Shown: positions 7,744 to 19,361, counted from the first letter of the stretch. The stretch is DNA of 64,000 nt from Deltaproteobacteria bacterium (GCA_016214955.1 JACRMN010000015.1:1-64000); one strand, 5' to 3'. A program made the numbers and translations. The notes: generated by a model not told the origin, from the sequence alone.

Positions 7744-9496
7744 GCGGCTCCCCGGTGCGGAGCCGCCGCAGCACCAGGGCCGAGCGGGCGGCACGGCCGA
7801 GGAGCGCCAGCGCCCCGGGGCGCGACGGCGGCAGGAGCGCTCCGGCCTCGAGCCGGCGGCGGGCCTCGCCGCGGCGAAGCTTGCCGCTGGAGGTGCGCGG
7901 CAGGGTGCCGGGCGCCAGGATGCGCACCTCGGCCGGCGCCACGCCGGTGCGCTCGGTCACCGCGCGGCGCACCTCCTCGGCGAGGTCGGCCTCCTCCTCG
8001 CCCCCGGCGCCGGCGGCCCGCTCCGCCAGGATCCAGAGCCCCTCCTCGCCGCTCGGACCAGGCTGCCCGATGGCCACGGCGCAGCCCGGCCGCAGCCCGG
8101 CGACGCCGGCCAGGCAGCCCTCGAACTCCTCGGGGGCGTGGTTGGCGCCGCGCACCACCACCAGGTCCTTGGCCCGGCCGTGGACGTAGAGCTCGCCGTC
8201 CTGCTCGAAGCCCAGGTCACCGGTGTCGAGCCAGCCGCCCCGAAGGGCGGCGGCGGTGGCCGCCTGCTGCCCCAGGTACTCGCGCATGAGCGACGGGGAG
8301 CGCACGTGGATGCGCCCCACCCGCCCCGGCGGCAACGGTTCGCCCCGCGCTCCCCGCACCTCGACCTCCACGCCCGGCACCGGCACACCCACCGAGGCGA
8401 TCTCGCGCTCGCCGGGCGCGAGCAGCCCCTCGGCCGCGAGCCGCCGGGCGTCGGCCCGGACGGTGCGCAGCGGCCAGCGCGGCGGGCAGAAGCTGACTGC
8501 CAGCGCCGCCTCGGAGAGACCGTACACCGGGAGCAGGCCTCGCGGATCGAGGCCGTGGGGGGCGAGCCGATCGGCGAAGCGGCGCAGCACCAGCGGCGAG
8601 ACCGGCTCGGCGCCGTCGAGGGCGATGCGCCAGGAGGAGAGGTCGAGCCCATCGAGGTCGGCGGCCGGCGCCCGCTCGGCCGCGTAGGAGTAGCCGAAGC
8701 TGGGGGCGGCCGAGATGGTGCCGCGGTGGCGGGAGATGGCGCGGAGCCAGAGAGAGGGGCGCGCCAGGAAGTGCTCGGGCGGCAGGAGCACCAGCGGGCC
8801 GGGGTAGGAGAGCGCGCCCAGCAGGCAGCCGATGAGCCCCATGTCGTGGTAGAGCGGCAGCCAAGAGACCAGCACGTCGGCGGAGGTGGGGCGCACCAGC
8901 GCCACCAGCGACGCGATCTGCGCGGTGAGGGCCCGGTGGGTGAGGGCCACGGGCTTCGGGTCGACGGTGGAGCCCGAGGAGAACTGCACCAGGGCGAGGT
9001 CCTCGGGGCGCACGGCCCGTGGCGGCGCCGGCGGACCGCCGAGGAGGCGCTCGGCGGCGAGCCAGCCCAGGGGCGGCCGGGCCCGGGCCACGGCCTCGCC
9101 GAGCAGGCGGGCCGAGGCGCCGCCCGAGACCACGAGCCGAGCCCCCGAGACCTCGATCATGCGGGCGGTGGCCGCGGTCCACTCCTCCAGCCGGCCGAGC
9201 CGCACGGGCGGGTAGAGCGGCACCGGTACCGCGCCAAGGACGGCGGCGCCGAGGAAGGCGTCGAGGAAGGCGGGCTCGGTGCGGAGGACGATGGCCACCT
9301 GGTCGCCGGGCCGGACTCCGGCGCGAGAGAGGGCGCCGGCCGCCTCGCCGGCGCGGCGGGCCACCTCGGCCCAGCCCAGCGCCGTCTCGCGCTCGCGCAG
9401 GTCCACGAAGGTGACGCCCGAGCCGTGGCCCGCGGCGGCGCGGAGCGCGTCGGCCACGGTGGCGTGGAGCGGCGGGGGTGCAGGGGGGCCTCTCAT
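7736..9496 (-). CDS. Fatty-acyl-AMP ligase (adenylate-forming enzyme)
   Basis: The protein (586 residues) activates a carboxylic acid as acyl-AMP and hands it to a carrier. Evidence is the phosphate-binding loop QFSSGSTVDPKPVALTH at about 165-182, YGLSEAAL, WLDTGDLG and GKLRRGEARR near the C-terminus. The QFSSGST loop and overall shape match FAAL-type ligases that load acyl carrier proteins rather than CoA. An ACP gene lies just upstream, which supports fatty starter loading for the type III PKS. I use ATG 9496. A GTG at 9520 would add eight residues and has no better ribosome site. The gene is separated from the ACP gene by 133 bp that contain a palindrome. Confidence 0.85.
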   Translation of the reverse strand: MRGPPAPPPLHATVADALRAAAGHGSGVTFVDLRERETALGWAEVARRAGEAAGALSRAGVRPGDQVAIVLRTEPAFLDAFLGAAVLGAVPVPLYPPVRLGRLEEWTAATARMIEVSGARLVVSGGASARLLGEAVARARPPLGWLAAERLLGGPPAPPRAVRPEDLALVQFSSGSTVDPKPVALTHRALTAQIASLVALVRPTSADVLVSWLPLYHDMGLIGCLLGALSYPGPLVLLPPEHFLARPSLWLRAISRHRGTISAAPSFGYSYAAERAPAADLDGLDLSSWRIALDGAEPVSPLVLRRFADRLAPHGLDPRGLLPVYGLSEAALAVSFCPPRWPLRTVRADARRLAAEGLLAPGEREIASVGVPVPGVEVEVRGARGEPLPPGRVGRIHVRSPSLMREYLGQQAATAAALRGGWLDTGDLGFEQDGELYVHGRAKDLVVVRGANHAPEEFEGCLAGVAGLRPGCAVAIGQPGPSGEEGLWILAERAAGAGGEEEADLAEEVRRAVTERTGVAPAEVRILAPGTLPRTSSGKLRRGEARRRLEAGALLPPSRPGALALLGRAARSALVLRRLRTGEPHG

Positions 9497-9538
9497 GGTG
9501 CGCTCGCGCCCCGCCGGCACCCTACCCAGAGTAATCTT

Positions 9539-9555
9539 GACGCGCCTGGCGCGTC
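9539..9555. promoter_or_regulatory. 17-bp palindrome inside the type III PKS operon
   Basis: GACGCGCC-T-GGCGCGTC is a perfect palindrome in the only sizeable gap (9497-9629) of this minus-strand operon, about 43 bp before the AMP-ligase start. An outer 8-bp inverted repeat (AGAGTAAT at 9528-9535, ATTACTCT at 9599-9606) brackets it. The right half continues into CGGTCGGG and resembles the ACTCTCGGACGGG unit of the repeats near 360 and 440. It may be an operator with an internal promoter, or a REP-like remnant. Confidence 0.45.
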
Positions 9556-9629
9556 CGGCGGGTGCGTCATGGGCCTGATTCCGGCACGTTGGGACCTCAT
9601 TACTCTCGGTCGGGATGACGCGCTCCCGG

Positions 9630-9893
9630 TCACGTCCCCTCCCCCCGCCCCTCCGCCTCCACCCGCCGGACGACGAGCCGCGCCAGGTCGGCCAGGCTCC
9701 TGGTGCCGGCGGCGTCGTCGGGCGTGAGCACGATCCGGTACCGGTCCTCCACCGCCGTCACCAGCGCCAGGAGCTGCAGCGAGTCGAGCTGCGCCGCCAG
9801 CTCCTCCTCGTCGCCGAAGGGCGCCTGCCGGGAGCCCTGCTCCCGCGCCAGCCGCCGGATCTCGGCCGCCACCTCCGCCTCGTGCCCGTTCAC
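9630..9893 (-). CDS. Acyl carrier protein
   Basis: This 87-residue acidic protein has the carrier fold with DSLQLLALV, where the serine takes the 4'-phosphopantetheine arm. A strong AGGG site sits before the GTG start at 9893, and the start overlaps the methyltransferase stop (GTGA). Its position between the methyltransferase and the fatty-acyl-AMP ligase suggests that it carries the activated starter chain to the type III PKS. It is shorter and more divergent than the fatty-acid synthase ACP, which is expected for a dedicated carrier. Confidence 0.85.
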   Translation of the reverse strand: MNGHEAEVAAEIRRLAREQGSRQAPFGDEEELAAQLDSLQLLALVTAVEDRYRIVLTPDDAAGTRSLADLARLVVRRVEAEGRGEGT

Positions 9894-10453
9894 GCGCGCC
9901 CTCCCGGCAAGAGCCTCGGCCGGCCGGCGAAGGCCGCCTCCCAGGCCGGCCCCAGCGCCCGCTCCTCGGCCCGGATCCGCACCCGGAGGAGCGCGGCGTT
10001 GGCCAGGGAGAAGAGCAGCGCCGTCCTCCACGAGCCCCAGGCGAGCGGCAGGCAGGCCACCTCCAGCACCACCGCCAGGTAGTTGGGGTGGCGCAGCCAG
10101 CGGTAGGGACCCCCGGTGACCGGGGCGGCCCCCGGCACCACCACCACCCGCGTGCTCCAGCGCTCGCCCAGCGCCGCCACCGCCCACCAGCGAAGCCCCT
10201 GCGCCGCTGCCGCGCCGGCCAGCGCCGCCAGCGCTGCCGCCGGCGGCACCGCAGGGAAGGCCAGGGCCTCGGCGGCGCAGCAGAGGAGGAAGGTCGTGTG
10301 CATCACCACCATCACCGGGTAGTGGCCGCGCCCGTGCTCCACCCCGCCCCGGGCCAGCGCCCGCCGGGCGTTGCGCTCCGAGAGCCGGAGCTCCAGCCCC
10401 CGCTCCAGGGCCACGGCGGCGAGCAAGGCCAGGTACGGGTGCAGCAGGGTCAT
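9890..10453 (-). CDS. Membrane methyltransferase of the isoprenylcysteine carboxyl methyltransferase family
   Basis: The 187-residue protein is mostly hydrophobic with about four or five membrane segments. It ends with the family's cofactor motif GGPYRWLRHPNYLAVVLE, followed by RIRAEERAL. ICMT-like proteins (BpsB of Bacillus, SrsB of Streptomyces) are regularly encoded next to type III PKS genes and O-methylate alkylpyrones or alkylresorcinols at the membrane. Here it starts 6 nt after the PKS stop and overlaps the ACP gene, so the same role is likely. The substrate is inferred from context only. Confidence 0.85.
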   Translation of the reverse strand: MTLLHPYLALLAAVALERGLELRLSERNARRALARGGVEHGRGHYPVMVVMHTTFLLCCAAEALAFPAVPPAAALAALAGAAAAQGLRWWAVAALGERWSTRVVVVPGAAPVTGGPYRWLRHPNYLAVVLEVACLPLAWGSWRTALLFSLANAALLRVRIRAEERALGPAWEAAFAGRPRLLPGGRA

Positions 10454-10459
10454 GGCCGG

Positions 10460-11521
10460 TCACCAGCGCAGCAGCAGGAGCTCCGCGCCGAAGCCCGGCC
10501 CCATGGCGGCGAGGAGCCCGTAGTCCCCCTCGCGGGCTTCGCCCGAATCGAGCAGGTCGCCGAGGACGAAGAGCACCGAGGCCGAGGAGAGGTTGCCGAC
10601 CTCGGCGAGCGAGCGGCGCGAGCGGGCCAGCGCCTCCTCGGGGAGCGCCAGCGCCTCCCCGAAGGCGGAGAGCACCTTGGGGCCGCCGGTGTGGGCCACC
10701 CAGTGGCGCACGTCGCGCCGCGCCAGGCCGTGGGCGCCGAGGAAGGCGTCCACGTCGGCGGCCACGTTGCCGCGGATCACCTCCGGCACCCGGCCCGAGA
10801 GCACCACCCTGAACCCGGTGTCGACGAAGTCCCAGCCCATGACCCACTCGGTGTCGCGCCACAGCACCGAGCGCGTGGCCAGCACGCGCGGCCCCGGGCC
10901 GGGCCGGCCGGCGCCGCAGAGCACCACCGCCGCGGCGCCGTCGCCGAAGAGACCCGAGGCGACCGCGTTGGCGATCGAGCCGTCGTCCCGCTGCAGCGTC
11001 AGCGAGCAGAGCTCGACCGAGAGCATCACCGCGGCGTCGCCCGGGAAGGCCCGCAGCGCGTCGGCGGCCCGCGCCGTGCCGCCCGCCCCGGCGGCGCAGC
11101 CGAGCCCGAAGATGGGCGTTCGCCGGAGCTCGTGGGGCATGCCGAGCCGGTTGGCGATGCGGGCCTCCAGCGAGGGCACCGAGAGCCCCGTGCTGGTGAC
11201 GGAGTAGAAGTGGCCCACGTCGGCCGGGGCCAGGCCCGCCTGCCCGAGCGCCTTGCGCACCGCCGCCTCTCCCAGGCTCGTCGCGGCGCCGATCCAGGCG
11301 TCGTTGCTCTTCTGCAGGCCGTCGAGCCCGGGGTAGGCCTCGAGCGGCAAGGCCAGGTTTCGCCCCTTCACTCCGACCGCGCGGTGCAGCTCGGCCAGCC
11401 GCTCGGGGTTGTGGTGCTTCCGGGCCCAGTAGGAGGTGAGGGCCGCCAGCAGGGTCTCCTGGTCGTACCAGTGCTCCGGGAGCACCCGGACGACGGCGGC
11501 GATGCGTGGATCGTGCGCCAC
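10460..11521 (-). CDS. Type III polyketide synthase (chalcone/stilbene synthase family)
   Basis: At 353 residues this has the usual type III PKS length. The catalytic triad is visible: Cys142 in FGLGCAAGAGG, His277 in WVAHTGGPK and Asn310 in GNLSSASV. Bacterial members extend fatty-acyl starters with malonyl-CoA to alkylpyrones or alkylresorcinols. It is the first gene of a five-gene minus-strand operon with a methyltransferase, a carrier protein, a fatty-acyl-AMP ligase and a flavoenzyme. That set predicts a methylated, possibly oxidised phenolic lipid. The ATG at 11521 lies 103 bp downstream of the histidine kinase gene on the same strand. Confidence 0.93.
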   Translation of the reverse strand: MAHDPRIAAVVRVLPEHWYDQETLLAALTSYWARKHHNPERLAELHRAVGVKGRNLALPLEAYPGLDGLQKSNDAWIGAATSLGEAAVRKALGQAGLAPADVGHFYSVTSTGLSVPSLEARIANRLGMPHELRRTPIFGLGCAAGAGGTARAADALRAFPGDAAVMLSVELCSLTLQRDDGSIANAVASGLFGDGAAAVVLCGAGRPGPGPRVLATRSVLWRDTEWVMGWDFVDTGFRVVLSGRVPEVIRGNVAADVDAFLGAHGLARRDVRHWVAHTGGPKVLSAFGEALALPEEALARSRRSLAEVGNLSSASVLFVLGDLLDSGEAREGDYGLLAAMGPGFGAELLLLRW

Positions 11522-11624
11522 GGCCCCGACTCCTCCTCCGGCCCGCAGGGGCCGCCCCGTCTTCGATGACCTGGCCGGGCGGCGGTCGCAAGGACCTGGG
11601 GGGGGCGCCCGCGGCGAAGGCGAC

Positions 11625-13670
11625 TCAGGCGCGCGCCGCCGGCAAGGGCTGGGCCTGTGGGAGCGAGAAGGTGAAGGCCGACCCCTGGCCCGGGATCGAC
11701 TCGGCCCAGATGCGGCCGCCGTGGGCCTCCACCAGCAGCCGGGCGATGAAGAGACCGAGGCCCAGGCCGTCGCCGCTGCGCGTCGAGTGGCCGCGGTAGA
11801 AGCGCTCGAAGATGTGAGGCAGGTCCTCGGCGGCCACGCCGGTCCCCTGGTCGCGGACCGTCAGCAGCACCTCGCCGCCGATCGACGAGGCCCGCACCCG
11901 AACGTCGGCGCCCGCCGGCGAGTGGGAGAGGGCGTTGGCCAGCAGGTTGAGGAGCACGCGGTCGAGCCGCGTGGGGTCGGCCCAGCAGAGCGGCAGGTCG
12001 GCGGGAAGCTCCAGCTTCACGCGCGCCGGATCGACGGCGCCGCCCGCCACCGAGAGCAGGTTGGGCAGCCAGGCCCCGAGGTCGAGGGGCTGGCAGGAGA
12101 GCCGCAGCCGGCCGCTCTCCATGCGCACCGCGTCCACCAGGTCGCGGATCATCACGCTCATCTGGCGCGCCGCCGCCACCACCGCCGCCGAGGCGCGCTG
12201 CTCCTTCTCGCGCCCCTCGGCGCCGTCGGCCAGGCGCTGCAGCCGTTCGCCCTGCAGCAGGATGATCTGCAGCGGGTTGCGCAGGTCGTGGGAGACGGCG
12301 CGGAGCAGGTCCTCGAGCTGCGACTGCAGCTCCTGCAGCGCCGAGACGTCGGCCGCCGCCGCCACCGCCCCCGTGAGCTCCCCGTCGGCGCGGATGGGGG
12401 CGGCCGCCACCGAGATCCAGGTGGCCTTCTTCCCCGGCGGCTGGATCTCCACCACCTGGCCGCGCACCGTCTCGCCACGCAGGGCTCGCAGGACCGGGTG
12501 CTCCTCCTGCGCCAGCGGCTTCCCCTCGGTGGTGCGCGGCTTCAGCGTCCGCCAGCGCTCCAGCACCGAGCCGCCCTGCGGGTCGGCCCCGACGGCGAAG
12601 AGCTGCTGCGCCATGGCGTTCTGGCGGGTCACCTCGCCCTCGGCCGAGAGCACCACGATGGCCTCGGGCACGGCGGCGATGGCCGCCTCCAGCTCGGCCC
12701 GGCTCTTGGCCTCGCGCTCGGTGGTCTCGGCCAGCCGCCCGATGGTCTCGGCCAGCTCCCCCTCGATGCGTCCGCGGAGCTGCTCCAGGTAGGCGTTGGC
12801 GGCGGCCAGCTCCCGCGAGCTCTGGGCCACCTTGCGGTAGGGGTCGAGGATGGCGGCGGCGAAGAGGGTGTCGAAGATGAGGTAGCCGGAGACCGCGGCG
12901 TAGAGGTGGGCGGCGAGGCCCAGGAGATCGGCCTGGCCCTGCGAGAGACCGTAGGCCACCTGGCCGATGGCCACCATGCCCAGCGCCTGGGCGGTGCGCA
13001 GGTAGAGCGGCTCGCCGGTCTGGCGGAAGCGCTGGGTGTGGACGGCGATGCCGGCCACGCTGAGGAGCGCCAGGAACACCTCCAGCGCCGCCCGGCCGCG
13101 GGTGCCGCCGCCGTCGGGTCCGATGAAGGAGCCGGGGGTGACGAGGTGCGGCTCGGCCGCCAGCAGGATGCCCACCATCAGCACGCTCACGGCCGCCAGC
13201 GGCCCGCGGGACAGGAGCGGGTGGCTGGACGAGCGCGGCAGGAAGGCGGCGAGCAGGAGCGTCGCCGCCATCCAGCCCCGGGCCATGTGCCACCAGAAGA
13301 CGCCGTGCTCCCAGCTCGTGGCGCCAACGATCCCGGGCATGCCCGGCACGGCCAGCAGGTGCAGCGCCTCCAGCGCCGCCAGGCCCAGGCACGAGGCGCC
13401 GACGAAGCGGCCGCGCGGCTCCTCCAGGCCGCGCGAGGCGGCGTACCACTGGACGGCGAAGGTGGCGCCGCCCATCACCACCAGGAAGAGGAGTAGGAGC
13501 TCGTGCAGGGCCCAGAACAGCGCGTTGCCCAGCAGGCTCGGCGGCAGGAGCGCGACGAACAGGACCGGCAGCGACGCCATCGCCAGCCCCGCCAGGGCGT
13601 GACGGGCCTTCAGACGGCCGCGCGGACCGAGTCCGGCCGGGCCGGGTGCGCTCTCGTTCTCCGAAGCCAT
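11625..13670 (-). CDS. Membrane sensor histidine kinase with PAS domain
   Basis: The 681-residue protein has an N-terminal block of about eight membrane helices to roughly residue 260, like MASE-type sensory domains. A coiled-coil linker and one PAS domain (AIAAVPEAIVVLSAEGEV and on) follow, then a HisKA domain with His461 in AVSHDLRNPLQ. The HATPase_c domain carries NLLANALSHS, DQGTGVA and GDGLGLGLFIARLL. It should autophosphorylate and pass phosphate to a response regulator, but none is adjacent. It lies upstream of the type III PKS operon on the same strand, so it might sense envelope or lipid state; this is inference. Confidence 0.9.
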   Translation of the reverse strand: MASENESAPGPAGLGPRGRLKARHALAGLAMASLPVLFVALLPPSLLGNALFWALHELLLLFLVVMGGATFAVQWYAASRGLEEPRGRFVGASCLGLAALEALHLLAVPGMPGIVGATSWEHGVFWWHMARGWMAATLLLAAFLPRSSSHPLLSRGPLAAVSVLMVGILLAAEPHLVTPGSFIGPDGGGTRGRAALEVFLALLSVAGIAVHTQRFRQTGEPLYLRTAQALGMVAIGQVAYGLSQGQADLLGLAAHLYAAVSGYLIFDTLFAAAILDPYRKVAQSSRELAAANAYLEQLRGRIEGELAETIGRLAETTEREAKSRAELEAAIAAVPEAIVVLSAEGEVTRQNAMAQQLFAVGADPQGGSVLERWRTLKPRTTEGKPLAQEEHPVLRALRGETVRGQVVEIQPPGKKATWISVAAAPIRADGELTGAVAAAADVSALQELQSQLEDLLRAVSHDLRNPLQIILLQGERLQRLADGAEGREKEQRASAAVVAAARQMSVMIRDLVDAVRMESGRLRLSCQPLDLGAWLPNLLSVAGGAVDPARVKLELPADLPLCWADPTRLDRVLLNLLANALSHSPAGADVRVRASSIGGEVLLTVRDQGTGVAAEDLPHIFERFYRGHSTRSGDGLGLGLFIARLLVEAHGGRIWAESIPGQGSAFTFSLPQAQPLPAARA

Positions 13671-13831
13671 CCCCGCGGCTCCCCCTCGGCTGCGCAGGTG
13701 CCCCCAAGGAGTAGCACGCCGCCCCGGATGGGAGCGCGCCGGTTTGCCGCTGGGACAGGCGTGCAGGCGGAGGTCGGCACGGGCCCCGGCACCCCGCTTG
13801 CCAGGTCGGAACGCGGCCTTACGTTGTGTCC

Positions 13832-16453
<2,622 letters not shown>

Positions 16454-16474
16454 GGCGGGGAGCTCCCGCCGGCC

Positions 16475-17062
16475 CTAGTTGCCCGCCCCCGCCGGCTCCA
16501 CCGGCACCGGGCCCGCCTGCGGGGCCGGCAGCCGCTCGGCCGGGTGGCGCCACACGCCGGCGACCACCACGCAGGGCTCCTCGCCCGCCGAGCCGTAGCC
16601 CACGCGGCCGGAGAGCGCCGCCTGCACCGGCTCCATCTGCATCCAGCGCGGGTCGGTGTGGTAGCGGTCGCCGATCACCGCGTGGGCAACCTCGTGCACC
16701 AGCACCGTGGCCTCGACGCACGAGAAGGTGCCCGCGCCCGGGTCGCGGGTGGTGATGCGCAGGTCGCCGTCCCAGCAGCCGAGGGAGCTCTGCCCGGCGC
16801 AGGGCACCGCGTCGGCACCCGAGAGCGTGAGCGTGGCGCCGGCGAGCTGCTCCCAGCCACCGCCCCAGTAGTCGAGAGAGGCCTGCACGGTGCTCTCGAT
16901 CCGCGCCGCCAGGTCGGGCCGCCGGGCGAAGGGCGCGTCGGTGGCCACCACCACGTCGAGACCCCTCACCTGGAAGTCCGGCGCCGGCGCCGTGCCGTCG
17001 CAGGCCGCCAGCGCCGCGGCGACGAGCGGCAAAAGGGCGCTTCGGAGAGGCAGGGGCGGCAC
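16475..17062 (-). CDS. Putative lipoprotein zinc metalloprotease-like protein
   Basis: The 195-residue protein starts with a lipoprotein signal (LLPLVAAALAAC, lipobox Cys20), so it is probably membrane-anchored outside the cytoplasm. VLVHEVAHAVIGD contains an HExxH zinc site, followed by an Asp/Tyr/His stretch, which suggests a small metallopeptidase. Four further cysteines could form disulfides. The family is not one that I can name. It converges with clpB, 21 nt apart, and the GTG start at 17062 has only a weak ribosome site. Confidence 0.7.
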   Translation of the reverse strand: MPPLPLRSALLPLVAAALAACDGTAPAPDFQVRGLDVVVATDAPFARRPDLAARIESTVQASLDYWGGGWEQLAGATLTLSGADAVPCAGQSSLGCWDGDLRITTRDPGAGTFSCVEATVLVHEVAHAVIGDRYHTDPRWMQMEPVQAALSGRVGYGSAGEEPCVVVAGVWRHPAERLPAPQAGPVPVEPAGAGN

Positions 17063-17360
17063 GGGATCGGACTCCGCCGTTGATCCTAATGCCGATCTTC
17101 ACGGGTAGGGAGACGTGGGATGAAGTGACGCGGAGGAGCGGTATGCTCATTGGGGGTCACCCATTAGGACTCCATCCAGGCAGTGGGTCCCGGGATGCCT
17201 ACAGTCGACTTTTTCCGAGTGAATGTAGGCGTATGACGCATCAAGACTCAGCCTCCTTGGCGGGTTACGCGGCTTAATCCTTTCGTGGCACATTCGTCCC
17301 CGGATCAGGTGACAGTGCCTGGTCGCTGCCGAACTTCACCAGCAGAAAAGGTCGTGCCCC
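17063..17360. other. Intergenic region of lower GC, no gene seen
   Basis: This 298-bp stretch between two divergent lipoprotein genes is visibly less GC-rich than its surroundings. It holds short imperfect palindromes (for example TGGG-GGTCA-CCCA at about 17154) but no convincing ORF with a ribosome site. It must contain the promoters of both neighbours. GGTGACAGTGCCTGG near 17309 resembles sequence that I associate with the ends of transposon remnants in proteobacteria; this is a weak impression. Confidence 0.4.
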
Positions 17361-18353
17361 ATGTCGTCCACGCTCCGCTCCTTCGCCGCCGCCCTCGCCC
17401 TCCCCGCCCTCCTCGCCTGCTCCGCCGCCAGCACGGACCCAGCAGCCCCCCAGGGCGCGCCCCAGGGCGTGGCCGTCGAGGTGCAGCCTCCCTCGGCGAC
17501 GCTCGGCTTCGGCGGCACCACCCAGTTCGCGGCGGTGGTCACCGGGACCATCAACACCTCCGTCACCTGGTCGGTGCAGGAGGCGAGCGGCGGGTCGGTG
17601 AGCGCGAGCGGCCTCTACACCGCGCCCACCTCCGCGGGCACCTACCACGTGGTGGCGACCAGCGCCGCCGACGGCACCAAGGCCGCGCAGGCGGTGATCA
17701 CGGTGCAGCCCGTCGCGCCGATCGCCGTGACCGTCGCGCCGGCCACCGCCACGGTGGCCGCCGGCGCCACCCGGACCTTCACCGCCACGGTCACCGGCAC
17801 CACCAACGCCGCGGTCACCTGGTCGGTGCAGGAGGCCTCGGGCTGCGGCTCGATCACCTCGGGCGGCGTCTACACCGCCCCCGGCGCCGCCGCCACCTGC
17901 CACGTGGTTGCGCTCAGCCAGGCCAACGGCACCAGCGCAGGCACCGCCACCGTCACGGTCACGGCGCCGGCCCAGGTGACCGTGAGCGTGAGCCCGGCCG
18001 CCCCCAGCCTGGACGCGTGCCGGACCCAGACGTTCACGGCCACCGTCACCGGCACCACCACCACGGCGGTGGACTGGGCCGTAACCGAGGGCGTCGCCGG
18101 CGGCACCGTCACCGCGGCGGGCGTCTACACCTCGCCGGACACCGCTGGCACCTACCACGTGACCGCCACCACTCGCACCACGCCGCCGGTGACCGCCTCC
18201 GTCGCCGTCGTGGTGAGCGAGCGGGTGCTCTCGGTGGCGGTGAACCCGCCCACCGTCACGGTGCTGCCCAACGGCACCGCCCAGTTCACGGCCACGGTCA
18301 CCACCACCTGCGGCGCCGTCACCGCCGTGCAGAAGGTGGCGGTGGCGCGCTGA
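17361..18353 (+). CDS. Lipoprotein with repeated Ig-like (Big_2 type) domains
   Basis: The 330-residue protein begins with a lipoprotein signal ending in ALLAC (Cys20). The rest is at least three repeats of about 90 residues with the pattern VTVSPATATVAAGATRTF, TATVTGTTNAAVTWSV, GVYTAPGAAATYHVVA, the bacterial Ig-like fold of surface and adhesion proteins. The last repeat is shorter and ends TVTTTCGAVTAVQKVAVAR. Thr, Ala and Val dominate. It is most likely exported to the outer surface. No partner genes are adjacent. Confidence 0.85.
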   Translation: MSSTLRSFAAALALPALLACSAASTDPAAPQGAPQGVAVEVQPPSATLGFGGTTQFAAVVTGTINTSVTWSVQEASGGSVSASGLYTAPTSAGTYHVVATSAADGTKAAQAVITVQPVAPIAVTVAPATATVAAGATRTFTATVTGTTNAAVTWSVQEASGCGSITSGGVYTAPGAAATCHVVALSQANGTSAGTATVTVTAPAQVTVSVSPAAPSLDACRTQTFTATVTGTTTTAVDWAVTEGVAGGTVTAAGVYTSPDTAGTYHVTATTRTTPPVTASVAVVVSERVLSVAVNPPTVTVLPNGTAQFTATVTTTCGAVTAVQKVAVAR

Positions 18354-18374
18354 CCGCTGCTCCCGCGGCCGCCC

Positions 18375-19361
18375 CTACGGGGCGGCCGTCCCAGCCGCCT
18401 TCGCCCCGACCGGCGCGGAGCCGATGTGCTTCGCGAGGAAGGCGAGGAGGCGGGTGTAGAGCCTCACCCGCGCCTCGGGGTCCAGGAAGCCGTGCCCCTC
18501 GGCGGGCTCGACCACCCATTCCGGCGGATTGCCCGCCTCCTCGAGCGCGTCGCGCAGGGCCTTGGCGTGTCCGATGGGGGTCCGCGTGTCCATGCCGCCG
18601 TGGAAGAGCAGGATCGGCAGCTTGAGCCTGGCCGCGTTGTAGACGGGGGACATGGCCCTGAGCTCGGCCTCGTCGGTCCCCACGGCGCGGCGCAGGAAGC
18701 CCTGGACGCGCCGCGAGAGGACGGCGTCGTCGTCGCTCATCATGCGGGTGAGGTCGTACACGCCGGAGTAGCCGACGGCGCAGCGGAAGAGCTCGGGCGC
18801 CAGCGTTGCGGCCTGCATCGAGGCATAGGCGCCGTAGCTGGCGCCGTAGGCGCAGACTCGCCTCCCGTCCACCTGCCCCTTCTTCACGGCCCAGCGGACG
18901 GCGTCGAGCACGTCCTCGGTCATCCGCCCCCCCCACTTGCCGTACCCCGCGACCTCGTAGGCCTCGCCGTAGCCTCCCGACCCCCCGGTAGTTCACCTGC
19001 AGCACCGCGTAGCCCTCGCTGGCGAGGAGCTGCACCCGGCCGTCGAAGCCCCAGTGGTCCCGGATGCCATGCGGCCCGCCGTGGGAGAGGACCACGAGCG
19101 GCGGCGGGCTGCCGAGCGGCTGGCGCCTCGGCAGGGTGAGGTAGCCGTGGATGAGAAGGCCATCGCTCGCCCGGACGTGGAAGGCGGTCTGCTCCGACAT
19201 CTCCTTGGGATCGAGCCAGGGGCGGACCTCGGCGATCTGCTCGACCGCCAGCTTCTCGACGTCGACGAGGAGGAGCTGGCCCGTGGAGCAGCGCTGCGCA
19301 GAGGCGTGGAAGCGGGCGTCGGACGTCCATGGGTGCTCCGCGGGTGAGGGGATGCGGAGAT
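18375..19361 (-). pseudogene. Truncated and frameshifted S9 prolyl oligopeptidase-family peptidase
   Basis: Only the catalytic half of an S9 peptidase remains. One frame gives PWLDPKEMSEQTAFHVRASD through LQVNYRG, then an extra base in a C6 run (18981-18986, G6 in the gene) shifts the frame. The homology continues as SGGYGEAY and MTEDVLDAVRWA in the other frame. Removing one base restores a continuous protein. The Ser (GASYGAY), Asp (GGMDTRTP) and His (EGHGF) motifs are all present. The N-terminal beta-propeller is missing: an in-frame TAG lies just before the DLRIPSP segment near 19362, with truA immediately beyond. It could be a recent pseudogene, a phase-variable gene, or contain a sequencing error in the homopolymer. 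Confidence 0.8.

Noticed and set aside
13671-13831. CIRCE or heat-shock promoter before clpB
   Set aside because: No TTAGCACTC-type inverted repeat is present, and TTGCCA with TACGTT would put the start of transcription at the start codon.
17361-18353. DNA repeats in the Ig-like lipoprotein gene
   Set aside because: The repeats follow protein domains and diverge at the DNA level, so they are not a mobile or CRISPR repeat.
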